NCBI GenBank assembly: GCA_964625225.1
Contig: CAZVAR010000140.1
Location: 1-9,739 of the forward strand
Reading direction: 5' to 3'
From: CAZVAR01 sp964625225
GTDB lineage: Bacteria > Pseudomonadota > Alphaproteobacteria > JAJUGE01
DNA length: 9,739 nt
Made by a program: the position numbers and the translations under genes. The notes below the pieces were generated by a model. The model made no database searches. It worked only from the letters and a program-made list of their open reading frames with translations, and was not told the DNA's origin. This document shows positions 1 through 6,413 of this stretch, piece after piece (positions within the stretch are counted from its first letter, which is position 1; each line of letters begins with the position of its first letter).

Positions 1-50
1 GTTCGTGGGGGTTCGTGGGGGTTCGTGGGGGTTCGTGGGGGTTCATGGGG
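1..50. repeat. 10-bp G-rich tandem repeat, five copies, open at left edge
   Basis: The unit GTTCGTGGGG is repeated four times exactly, and a fifth copy differs at one base (GTTCATGGGG, the A at 45). The array starts at the first base, so its true length is unknown. Each unit ends in four G followed by a G, giving runs of five G spaced by TTCGT or TTCAT. Further G-runs continue to about position 72, so the + strand has the layout of a G-quadruplex-forming sequence. A 10-bp unit would rotate the reading frame, which argues against coding. Such arrays are prone to copy-number change by slippage. Confidence 0.9.
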
Positions 51-467
51 GAGGGATGGGGGTGGCCGGGGGGCGGCGCGGGCCGCACCGTAACAGAGCC
101 ACGAGAGCCACGGGACAATGGCGCCGGGAGCCCGGAGGGCCTCCGGGTTCGGCCACTATGCGGGCCGGTCGTCCGGAGACCGTCGGCCGACGGCGGCATC
201 CGGCAGCGAATGGCGGCCGTTTCGGCCGGCGGACGTGGACGTGCCGCAGACATCGTTAATGCCCTCGTGCGTTCGGACTCGACACCGGCCCGGCAGTGCC
301 GGCCAGGCGCCAATGTACCCTGAAATAGGAATTTATGCAATAGAGGGGCCCGCGTCGAAACCCTTGCTTATCACGCGGTTCGCGCGATTCCGACGGCCGT
401 TGCCACGACGGCCCGGCTGCGGCAAGTCTATCGGCGACGATCCGAACGCAGCCTGCGGAATGGGAAC
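51..467. other. Intergenic region with no recognisable gene; AT-richer island near 310-370
   Basis: No open frame here resembles a known protein, and I see no tRNA-like or rRNA-like sequence. The first 25 bases continue the G-rich character of the repeat. Around 310-345 the base composition shifts to much richer A+T than the surroundings, which is where a promoter for the downstream hydrolase would be expected. I could not pick a convincing -35/-10 pair there. A frame open across 118-840 mostly overlaps the hydrolase out of frame and looks like a shadow. Confidence 0.5.
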
Positions 468-1337
468 ATGTCGGAGCACGAAACGGCGGAGCCGGCAGCT
501 TCGCCCGAGGACAAGATCGCGCGCGTCGAGGCTCTGGCCGAGCGCCTCGAATCGCCCTGCGGCGACGGGCGCATGGTCTGGCGCCGTTGGGGCCGGCAGG
601 GGCCGCCGCTCGTTCTTTTCCACGGCGGCTACGGGTCGTGGATACATTGGATCCGCAACGTCGTCCCGCTATCGGCCCATTACAGCGTCTTCGCCGCCGA
701 CCTGCCGGGGCTCGGCGATTCCGATCCGCCGCCGAACCCGCGGGACCCCGTCGGCATGGGCGAGATCGTGGCACGCGGCCTGGAGGCGGTGCTTCCGCCG
801 GGTCCGTTCGACCTCGTGGGATTCTCCTACGGGGCGGTGATGGCTGGGCACGCCGCCGTTCATTTTCCCGGCCGGCTGCGCAGCTTCACCCTGGTCGGTG
901 CCGGCGGTCTCGGGCTGCGCCGCGGTCACATGCAGGACCTGCTGGTCTGGCGGCGCGAGATGGAGCCGGCGCGGCTCGCCGAACTGCACCGGCGGAATCT
1001 CGAGATCCTGATGCTGGCTGATCCCGCCAAAGTGGACGACGTCGCGCTCCACATGCAGATGCGCAACACGATGCGCGCTGTGGTCAAGAGCCGCCATATC
1101 AGCCGCACCGCGACGCTGCGCGCGCTGCTCCCGGACATCCGCGCGCCGCTCGCCGGCATCTGGGGGGAACTCGACGCGACCACCCATCCCTACACCGAGG
1201 AACGGGCGGCGCTGCTGCGTTCCGTGCAGCCCGACGCGCCGTTCCGGGTGATTCCCGGAGCGGGGCACTGGGTGATGTACGAAGCGCCGGACGCCTTCAA
1301 TGCGACCCTGCTCGAGGTGATTCGGGCGCGTCGATAA
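468..1337 (+). CDS. Alpha/beta-fold hydrolase
   Basis: A 289-residue cytoplasmic protein of the alpha/beta hydrolase fold, with no signal peptide. The family hallmarks are in order: the oxyanion-hole segment FHGGYGSW at about residues 51-58, DLPGLGDSD at 78-85, the nucleophile elbow G-F-S-Y-G with Ser120, the acid in GELD (Asp236), and the catalytic His267 in GAGHW. The triad is therefore intact, and about 100 residues between Ser and Asp can form the lid. The pattern resembles the MhpC/epoxide-hydrolase/lactonase branch, which cleaves esters, lactones or C-C bonds; the substrate cannot be named. The first 35 residues precede the fold and are poorly conserved in character, and the ribosome site before the ATG at 468 is weak, so the start is likely but not certain. 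A flavin-dependent oxidoreductase follows after 268 nt, probably in a separate transcript. Confidence 0.88.
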   Translation: MSEHETAEPAASPEDKIARVEALAERLESPCGDGRMVWRRWGRQGPPLVLFHGGYGSWIHWIRNVVPLSAHYSVFAADLPGLGDSDPPPNPRDPVGMGEIVARGLEAVLPPGPFDLVGFSYGAVMAGHAAVHFPGRLRSFTLVGAGGLGLRRGHMQDLLVWRREMEPARLAELHRRNLEILMLADPAKVDDVALHMQMRNTMRAVVKSRHISRTATLRALLPDIRAPLAGIWGELDATTHPYTEERAALLRSVQPDAPFRVIPGAGHWVMYEAPDAFNATLLEVIRARR

Positions 1338-1338
1338 C

Positions 1339-1370
1339 GGGCCACCGGGTTCGCACCGAGCCCGGTGCCC
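1339..1370 (+). terminator. GC-rich hairpin after hydrolase, possible terminator
   Basis: Starting one base after the TAA stop, CACCGGG (1343-1349) pairs with CCCGGTG (1361-1367). The stem extends by three G-C pairs (1339-1341 with 1368-1370) across one bulged C, with an 11-nt loop. No run of T follows, so it is not a textbook Rho-independent terminator, but its position directly after the stop fits a transcription end or a 3' stabilising stem. Confidence 0.4.
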
Positions 1371-1460
1371 GTCCGGACCTCCTTCTGACATCGGGGGGCG
1401 GCGTATGTCGATGGCGCATTCCCGTTCCCGATTCCATGAAGCCGCGGAGAGCGTGAAGGG

Positions 1461-1490
1461 CCGGCCGCGCTCCGGCCGCGCTCCGGCCGG
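1461..1490. repeat. 11-bp tandem repeat, 2.6 copies
   Basis: CCGGCCGCGCT occurs at 1461-1471 and 1472-1482, and a third partial copy (CCGGCCG) begins at 1483. It lies between the hydrolase and the flavin oxidoreductase, outside both genes. It looks like a simple slippage repeat of GC-rich intergenic DNA. CCGGCCGG at its end is itself palindromic. Confidence 0.7.
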
Positions 1491-1543
1491 ATGAAGACGG
1501 TAGGAAGGCGGCGCGACCGGCGGGTCTCCCGCCGCCGCTCGCA

Positions 1544-1572
1544 TTGCCGGGCGCGCCGGGCTGTAGGACAAT
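1544..1572 (+). promoter_or_regulatory. Candidate sigma70-type promoter of the flavin oxidoreductase gene
   Basis: TTGCCG (1544-1549) matches TTGACA at four of six bases. It is followed by a 17-nt spacer and GACAAT (1567-1572), which matches TATAAT at four of six. Transcription would start near 1579, giving a leader of about 27 nt that includes the GGGAGGA ribosome site at 1593-1599. The placement is good but the hexamers are moderate. Confidence 0.4.
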
Positions 1573-1605
1573 CGCGGCTGGGCCTGGCCGACGGGAGGAC
1601 GCGGC

Positions 1606-2694
1606 ATGGATTTCGGCATCTTCAATCTGACCCAGCAGCGCCACCGGACCATCTCATCCCGCGAGGTGATCGACACGGCGATGGCGCAGACCGTTCTGGC
1701 GGAGGAACTCGGCTTTTCGCGCGCCTGGTTCGTCGAGCATCATTTCTCGAACTACAGCATCTGCGGCTCGCCGCTGATGCTGGCGACCTATGCGGCGGCG
1801 AAGACCAGCCGCATCCGCCTCGGCAGCGCCGTCATCGTCGCGGGGCTGCATACGCCGGCGCGGTTGCTGACCGAGATCGCAACGCTGGACACGCTGTCCG
1901 ACGGGCGGCTCGATGTCGGCCTCGGCAGCGGCTATCAGGAGTTCGAGTTCGAGCGCTTCGGCGTCGACATGGCCGGACGGCAGCAACGGCTGCTGGAGAT
2001 GCTGGACATGCTCCGGCTGGGGCTGACGCGTCCCGTCTTCGAGTACCAGGGCGCGTACTACCGGCAGCTCCCGACGGCGATCAGCGTACGACCGGTGCAG
2101 CAGCCGATGCCCCCGATCTGGCTGGCCGGCCACGATCCCGTGCTGCATCGCCGCTGCGCGCGCGAGGGCCACACGCCCTTCATCCCCTCGCGCTTCGCCG
2201 ATGTCGAGGGGCTGAAGCCGCTGCGCCGGCTGATCGACGATGCCTGGACGGCCGAGGGCAAGGATCCGGCGGCGGCCCCGCTCGGCCTGCTGAGCTTCTG
2301 CCACGTCACCGACAGTCGCGCGGACTCGCTGCATTACGTCGATTGCGCCCGTTATCAGCATCGCATCTCGATGAGCCTGCGCAATCGCAAGGAGACGGTG
2401 GTCGAGGATTACTGGGTCGACGAGAAGCCGTTCGACGACGAGCCGCCGATCGAGCAGATGGCCCGCAACCTCGCCGTCGGCGACCCGGACACCGTGGCGG
2501 AGCGGCTGTTGCACCAGATCCGCATTGTCCGGCCGACGCACATCGCCTTCTATTTCCAGGTCGGCGACATGGACCGGGCGAAGGTGATGCGGTCGATGGA
2601 ACGGTTCATGGGCGAGGTCGTGCCGCGGCTGGAGAAGGCGCTCGGCAGGCCGATCGGCGAGGTCAATATGCCGGCCGCTGCGGCAGCGGAATAG
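1606..2694 (+). CDS. LLM-class (bacterial luciferase-like) flavin-dependent oxidoreductase
   Basis: A 362-residue protein of the luciferase-like monooxygenase superfamily, a TIM-barrel enzyme that uses reduced FMN (or F420 in some members) supplied by a partner reductase. The N-terminus MDFGIFNL is a typical first beta strand. AEELGFSRAWFVEHHF (32-47) carries the conserved E-H-H-F stretch, followed by RIRLGSAV (69-76) and LSDGRLDVGLGSG (97-109), both diagnostic of the flavin-binding barrel. RPVQQPMPPIWLAG (about 160-175) is another family landmark. The ATG at 1606 has a strong GGGAGGA ribosome site six bases upstream, which fixes the start. Length is normal for the family. No flavin reductase gene is next to it, so reduced flavin would come from elsewhere. 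The substrate is unknown; alkane/alkanal, sulfonate or Baeyer-Villiger-type oxidation are all possible in this superfamily. Confidence 0.92.
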   Translation: MDFGIFNLTQQRHRTISSREVIDTAMAQTVLAEELGFSRAWFVEHHFSNYSICGSPLMLATYAAAKTSRIRLGSAVIVAGLHTPARLLTEIATLDTLSDGRLDVGLGSGYQEFEFERFGVDMAGRQQRLLEMLDMLRLGLTRPVFEYQGAYYRQLPTAISVRPVQQPMPPIWLAGHDPVLHRRCAREGHTPFIPSRFADVEGLKPLRRLIDDAWTAEGKDPAAAPLGLLSFCHVTDSRADSLHYVDCARYQHRISMSLRNRKETVVEDYWVDEKPFDDEPPIEQMARNLAVGDPDTVAERLLHQIRIVRPTHIAFYFQVGDMDRAKVMRSMERFMGEVVPRLEKALGRPIGEVNMPAAAAAE

Positions 2695-2698
2695 GGGC

Positions 2699-2713
2699 TT
2701 AACCGCGATTTAA
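2699..2713. promoter_or_regulatory. CtrA-type box TTAA-N7-TTAA
   Basis: TTAA at 2699-2702 and TTAA at 2710-2713 are separated by exactly seven bases (CCGCGAT). This is the full binding pattern of CtrA, the response regulator of alphaproteobacterial cell cycle and motility. The box lies in the gap between the flavin oxidoreductase and the methyltransferase, 113 nt before the preferred ATG of the latter and 50 nt before the alternative GTG. TTAA is rare in DNA of this composition. Function as a binding site is an inference from the motif only. Confidence 0.45.
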
Positions 2714-2826
2714 TCCTGTCCGCGCCACAGTCCCCGTGCGCCCCGCAGGAACGGGGCGAGTGGGTGCGGCTTGCCGGGTGCGAAGGGCCAGGACGGGTGT
2801 TCACCGGCGCCATCGATCTTGTTGCG

Positions 2827-3711
2827 ATGCGGGGACGGCTGCGGGCCTGGTGGACGGGCGAGGCCCGGCCGCGCGACGCTGCGGCCCCGCGTGCGCCCGA
2901 GCCGGCCGCCGCGAATGCCCCGCTGCCCGAGGCCGAGGCGCAGCGACCGTTCTGGACCGCGGAGCGGATCGAGGTGGCGCAGCGGCTCTGGGGGCGCGAG
3001 CATGTGACCCCCGGCGGCGAGGATTTCACCCGCGACCTGCTGAAGCCGCTCGCGCTCGACCCGTCCCTGACCGTGCTCGAACTCGGCTGCGGGCTCGGCG
3101 GCGCGACCCGGCTGATGCACCGCAGCTTCGGCGTCTGGCCGAAGGGGCTGGAACCGGACCAGGCGCTCGCCGAGGCCGGGATGGCGCTCTCGGTCAAGGC
3201 AGGCCTCGCCAAGAAGGCACCGGTGCTCCATGCCGATCTCGGGCGGCTGGAGATCAAGCCGGGCGGGCAGGACCGGCTGATCCTGCGCGACCTTCTCCAT
3301 ACCGTCGAGGACAAACGGGGGGTGCTGCGGATCGCGGTCGATGCCCTCAAGAAGCGGGGCCAGCTCCTGTTGACCGACTTCGTGCTGGCTGACGAGGGCG
3401 CGGCCGCGGCTCCCGCGGTCGCCGCCTGGAGCGCCGGCGAGCCGGTGCCGTCCCGCCCCTGGAGCGTGCGGGCGCTGCGGGAGGAGATGAAAGAGCTCAA
3501 GCTGCGGGTTCACGTCCTCGAGGACGAGACCGCGCTGCTGCGACGGATGATCCTGGGCGGCTGGAAGGCCGTCCAGGCCTCGCTGCGCTGCGAGCCGCTG
3601 CCGCCGGCACTGACCGGAACGATGCTGGACGAGGGCGAGCGCTGGGCCCGTTGCGCCGCAGCGCTCGACGGCGGCGCGCTGCGCTACATACGCGTCGTCG
3701 CATCGCGCTGA
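2827..3711 (+). CDS. Class I SAM-dependent methyltransferase, substrate unknown
   Basis: From the ATG at 2827 this gives 294 residues. The Rossmann-fold SAM site is clear: VLELGCGLGG (motif I, about residues 83-92), an acidic residue after the next strand (GLEPDQ), HADLG as the later motif, LRDLLHTVED (153-162) and LLLTDF (180-185). Before the core, WGREHVTPGGEDFTRDLL (55-72) resembles the lead-in W-G-x-x-x-x-S/T-P-G-G of N-methyltransferases acting on small amines or phosphoethanolamine, but the family cannot be fixed. A charged helical stretch at about 211-240 may form a coiled coil or lid. The N-terminal 40 residues are rich in Ala, Pro and Arg and probably disordered. An in-frame GTG at 2764 would add 21 residues; neither start has a strong ribosome site, and I prefer 2827 because MRGRLRAWW looks like a natural N-terminus. 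It is transcribed alone or from the CtrA-type box upstream. Confidence 0.82.
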   Translation: MRGRLRAWWTGEARPRDAAAPRAPEPAAANAPLPEAEAQRPFWTAERIEVAQRLWGREHVTPGGEDFTRDLLKPLALDPSLTVLELGCGLGGATRLMHRSFGVWPKGLEPDQALAEAGMALSVKAGLAKKAPVLHADLGRLEIKPGGQDRLILRDLLHTVEDKRGVLRIAVDALKKRGQLLLTDFVLADEGAAAAPAVAAWSAGEPVPSRPWSVRALREEMKELKLRVHVLEDETALLRRMILGGWKAVQASLRCEPLPPALTGTMLDEGERWARCAAALDGGALRYIRVVASR

Positions 3712-3748
3712 GCGCCGGCCGAAGCCGCATTGCCGGGCCGGAGGCGCT
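3711..3748 (+). terminator. Bulged hairpin at the methyltransferase stop
   Basis: AGCGCC (3711-3716) can pair with GGCGCT (3743-3748), and GGCC (3717-3720) with GGCC (3736-3739), leaving a 3-nt bulge and a 15-nt loop. The stem overlaps the last base of the TGA stop. No T-run follows. In DNA this GC-rich such pairings arise by chance, so a terminator role is only possible. Confidence 0.22.
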
Positions 3749-4057
3749 GCGCCGGCGGGTCGGCGAGTCCGTACGGCCCGGTGACGCGGCCGCGGACGCG
3801 GGCCACCGCGAGCGAACCGGCATCATCTCGCCAAACGTCGGATCCAGCTTTATACTAGGCCCGCCGCGCACCGCGCTTCCGGCGATCCGGGCCGTCGGTC
3901 GAGGACGAGGGCGATCGAGGGTGAGGACGCGCGGCCGGCAATCCGCGCACCGCATCGGAAAAGATGAAACGGCCGGCAGGCGTCCCGCCCTGCTGCGCAG
4001 AGCTCGTGGGGCCGCCTGCCGCGGGACGGCGGCCGCGCATCATTCCGAGGAACGCCG
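3712..4057. other. 346-bp intergenic region before the TRAP permease gene
   Basis: No frame here looks like a protein and no RNA gene is recognisable. The only AT-rich patch is around 3846-3857 and includes TATACT (3851-3856), a five-of-six match to a -10 box. No good -35 sits 16-18 nt upstream (TCGCCA at 17 nt). If TATACT were used, the leader of the permease mRNA would be nearly 200 nt. A good ribosome site, GAGGAA, is at 4047-4052. Confidence 0.4.
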
Positions 4058-6046
4058 ATGCTGGTCAAGGAAGAGCTCGAGCGGGCGGAAGCCGAGGAGC
4101 TTGCCCGCTACCGCAAGCTGCGCGGGTTCTGGTCGATCCTGTTCGCGGTCGCGACCGGGGTGTCGATCGTCCTCGGGGTCAATCAGCTCTTCAACCTGCA
4201 GCTCTTCATCGGCTACGTCTTCATCGAGCCTCGCTACTACTATCTGTTGACGGCGGTTCTGCTGCCGCTCGTTTTCATCGCCTTTCCGCCGAGCAGCCGG
4301 GCGAGCAAGGAGGGCGTGCCGTGGTACGACGCGCTGCTGGCGCTCGCGACCTTCGTGGCGCTGCTGTACTTCGTCTGGAACGCCGAGCGCATCCTCGACG
4401 AGGCCTGGGAATACAGCGCCCCGGATGACGCGATCTATATGAGCGTGGTGCTGTGGGCCCTGCTGATCGAGATCGGCCGGCGCACCGGCGGCCCGTCGAT
4501 CCTGGTCATCACGGTGGTGCTGTCGCTGTTCCCGACCTACGCCCACCTGATGCCGGCGGTGATCTCCGGCGTGAACCAGAGCTTCTGGGACACGGCCGCC
4601 TTCCACATCATGAGCGTCGAGAGCTTTCTCGGCATTCCGTTGCGCGCCTTCGCCGAACTGGTGTTCGGGTTCCTGATCTTCGGCGTCGCGATGCAATATA
4701 CCGGGGCGGGCGCCTTCTTCATCAATTTCGCCTTCGCGCTCCTGGGCAAGGTGCGCGGCGGCCCGGCCAAGGTCGCCATCTTCGCCTCCGGCCTGTTCGG
4801 CTCGATGAGCGGCAGCGTCGTCTCGAACGTGCTGACCACCGGCTGCATGACCATTCCGGCGATGAAGCGGGTCGGATTCCGGCCGTCCTACGCCGGCGGC
4901 GTCGAGGCCTGCGCCTCCACCGGCGGCGTGCTGATGCCGCCGATCATGGGCGCTACCGCGTTCATCATGGCCTCGTTTCTGAACCTGCCCTACATCGAGG
5001 TCGCGATCGCAGCCACCTTGCCGTCGCTGCTCTACTATTTCGGTCTGTTCATGCAGATCGACGCCTATGCGGCGAAGCATGGGATGCGAGGGCTCCCCGA
5101 GGACGAACTGCCGAGCCTCAAGCAGTCGGTCAAGGACGGCTGGTACTACATCTTCTCCTTCCTGGCGCTGATCTACATGCTGCTCATGCTGCAGCAGGAA
5201 GCGACGGCGCCGTTCTACGCGACGGCCCTGCTTCTGGCGATCAACCAGTTCTCGCCGAAGCACCGGATGGACTGGGCGAAGTTCAAGCAGTTCTTCTTCG
5301 GCGTCGGCCTGCTGTTCGCCGAGCTGGTCGGCATCCTGGCGGCAATCGGGCTGATCGTCGGCTCGCTGTCGCTGACCGGAATGGCCGGCACGCTGACCAA
5401 CGATCTCGTCTTCCTGGCCGGCGGCAACGTGCTGCTGCTGCTGATCATGGGCGCGTTCACCAGCTTCATTCTCGGCATGGGGATGACGGTGACGGCCTGC
5501 TACATCTTCCTGGCCGTGATCCTCGCCCCGGCTCTCATCAAGAACGGGCTCGATCCGCTGGGGGTGCATCTGTTCCTGATGTACTGGGGCATGATCTCCT
5601 TCATCACGCCGCCGGTGGCGATCGGCGCCTTCGCCGCGGCCGGGCTCGCGCGTGCTTCGCCGATGGCGACCGGCCTGGAGGCGATGCGCCTCGGCGCGAT
5701 CATCTACATCATTCCCTTCTTCTTCGTGTTCAATCCGGCCCTGCTGTTCCGAGGGCCGTGGGAGGAGATCGTGCTCAACGCCGGCACGGCGGTGGTCGGG
5801 GTAATCCTGATCTCCGGCGCGCTGCAGGGCTATCTGATCACGATCGGCGACCTCGGGCGGGGCGCGCTCGGGCTGATCGGGCGGTTCCTGATCTTCGTCG
5901 GGGGCGTGTTCCTGGCGGCCCCCAGCGGCACCTTCGGCCTCGGCCACATGGAGCTGCTCGCGATCGCCGCAGGCGGCTTCTTCCCGGGCATCCTGCTGAC
6001 CATGCTGATCCGGCGGTCCATGCCGGTGCAGCCGGGCATGGGATAG
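4058..6046 (+). CDS. TRAP transporter fused permease subunit (DctQ-DctM type, TAXI-like)
   Basis: A 662-residue polytopic inner-membrane protein combining the small (4-helix) and large (12-helix) TRAP permease parts in one chain. The N-terminal 20 residues are charged and cytosolic. Hydrophobic helices follow at roughly 23-41, 62-77, 91-107 and 126-160, then the DctM-type core. Family hallmarks are GGPAKVAIFASGLFGSMSGS (234-253), STGGVLMPPIMGATAF (287-302), GMGMTVTACY (473-482) and ITPPVAIGAFAAAGLA (516-531). It would take up a small organic acid with the sodium gradient, after delivery by a periplasmic binding protein. Fused permeases of this class usually work with a TAXI-family binding protein, commonly encoded next door; none is seen on either side. 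The start is supported by GAGGAA five bases before the ATG. The substrate cannot be deduced. Confidence 0.93.
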   Translation: MLVKEELERAEAEELARYRKLRGFWSILFAVATGVSIVLGVNQLFNLQLFIGYVFIEPRYYYLLTAVLLPLVFIAFPPSSRASKEGVPWYDALLALATFVALLYFVWNAERILDEAWEYSAPDDAIYMSVVLWALLIEIGRRTGGPSILVITVVLSLFPTYAHLMPAVISGVNQSFWDTAAFHIMSVESFLGIPLRAFAELVFGFLIFGVAMQYTGAGAFFINFAFALLGKVRGGPAKVAIFASGLFGSMSGSVVSNVLTTGCMTIPAMKRVGFRPSYAGGVEACASTGGVLMPPIMGATAFIMASFLNLPYIEVAIAATLPSLLYYFGLFMQIDAYAAKHGMRGLPEDELPSLKQSVKDGWYYIFSFLALIYMLLMLQQEATAPFYATALLLAINQFSPKHRMDWAKFKQFFFGVGLLFAELVGILAAIGLIVGSLSLTGMAGTLTNDLVFLAGGNVLLLLIMGAFTSFILGMGMTVTACYIFLAVILAPALIKNGLDPLGVHLFLMYWGMISFITPPVAIGAFAAAGLARASPMATGLEAMRLGAIIYIIPFFFVFNPALLFRGPWEEIVLNAGTAVVGVILISGALQGYLITIGDLGRGALGLIGRFLIFVGGVFLAAPSGTFGLGHMELLAIAAGGFFPGILLTMLIRRSMPVQPGMG

Positions 6047-6059
6047 GGCCGGAGCATCC

Positions 6060-6099
6060 GGGATTGCACCCTGCGATTGACATGGCGGGGTGCAATCCC
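6060..6099. repeat. Perfect 12-bp inverted repeat between TRAP gene and rpmJ
   Basis: GGGATTGCACCC (6060-6071) and its exact reverse complement GGGTGCAATCCC (6088-6099) flank a 16-nt loop. It begins 14 nt after the permease stop codon. It could act as a bidirectional-type terminator stem in RNA, though no T-run follows, or as an operator in DNA, because it overlaps the candidate rpmJ promoter. Confidence 0.85.
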
Positions 6100-6105
6100 T
6101 AGGTT
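6077..6105 (+). promoter_or_regulatory. Candidate rpmJ promoter inside the inverted repeat
   Basis: A perfect consensus -35 hexamer TTGACA (6077-6082) lies in the loop of the inverted repeat. After a 17-nt spacer comes TAGGTT (6100-6105), which keeps the key first T, A and last T of a -10 box. The right arm of the repeat occupies 12 of the 17 spacer bases. Transcription would start near 6112, about 38 nt before the rpmJ start. The exact -35 and ideal spacing make this the best promoter candidate in the window, while the -10 match is modest. Confidence 0.5.
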
Positions 6106-6149
6106 CCGCCGGTCCCGGTGGGCGGGCGAGGAAGGCAGAGAGAAGCAGG

Positions 6150-6275
6150 ATGAAGGTCGTTCGTTCCCTGAAGACGCTGAAGAGCCGGCACAAGGATTGC
6201 CGCCTGATCCGGCGCAAGGGCCGCGTCTACGTCATCAACAAGACCAATCCCCGGTTCAAGGCCCGCCAGGGCTGA
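6150..6275 (+). CDS. rpmJ: 50S ribosomal protein L36 (zinc-less 41-residue form)
   Basis: A 41-residue, very basic protein starting MKVVRSLKTLKSRHKDC and ending VINKTNPRFKARQG, which is the alphaproteobacterial L36 pattern (L-K-x-R-H, R-R-K-G-R-V-Y-V-I-N-K, R-F-K-A-R-Q-G). L36 is the smallest protein of the large ribosomal subunit and helps fold 23S rRNA. The classical zinc ribbon of L36 needs three Cys and a His; here only Cys17 is present, so this is the C-minus type that does not bind zinc. The gene stands alone, outside the large ribosomal protein clusters, as is usual for this type. Its own promoter probably lies at 6077-6105. The ribosome site is unremarkable: GAGGAAGG at 6128-6135 is rather far, with an AG-rich stretch closer to the ATG. 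Confidence 0.95.
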   Translation: MKVVRSLKTLKSRHKDCRLIRRKGRVYVINKTNPRFKARQG

Positions 6276-6309
6276 CCCCGCCGTCCCCGCTGCGGGCCGA
6301 CGCCTCGCG

Positions 6310-6413
6310 GGGCAGCGCCTCGAGCCCCTGCGGGCGTGCTTCAACCGCTGCCGGCGCACCCCGACCAGCGGGAACTCGCCGCTGACGGCGATGCCGCAGC
6401 GGGTGTGGCTCAT
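6310..6413 (-). pseudogene. Possible remnant of a CNNM/DUF21 (CorC/hemolysin-type) gene
   Basis: Read on the - strand from 6413, residues 11-24 are SGEFPLVGVRRQRL. This resembles the end of the first membrane helix and the following basic segment of CNNM/DUF21 proteins (A-E-F-A-L-V-x-V-R-R-x-R-L). A neighbouring frame then reads GLEALPREASARSG, similar to what normally follows, which would imply a frameshift. No upstream hydrophobic helix and no remaining domain are present, and rpmJ lies close beyond. Only about 25-35 residues are involved and the match is from memory, so chance resemblance in GC-rich DNA is a serious alternative. Confidence 0.18.

Noticed and set aside
1..50. CRISPR-like array
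   Set aside because: The 10-bp units are directly joined with no spacers; it is a simple tandem repeat.
5..323. Gly/Trp/Arg-rich small protein reading through the tandem repeat
   Set aside because: The 10-bp unit shifts frame each copy, there is no ribosome site, and the product has no recognisable character after the repeat.
669..1676. Minus-strand open frame over the hydrolase and the following gap
   Set aside because: No family resemblance and composition typical of antisense GC-rich DNA; the hydrolase triad lies on the + strand.
1491..2702. Plus-strand open frame of 403 codons overlapping the flavin oxidoreductase
   Set aside because: It is the other frame of the 1606-2694 gene, has Arg/Ala/Gly-rich composition and no family motif, while the chosen frame has a strong ribosome site and luciferase-family motifs.
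4040..6217. Long minus-strand open frame (725 codons) opposite the TRAP permease
   Set aside because: Its product is rich in Arg, His, Gln, Asp and Glu with no fold signature, the typical antisense image of a GC-rich gene for a hydrophobic protein; the + strand gene has all TRAP motifs.
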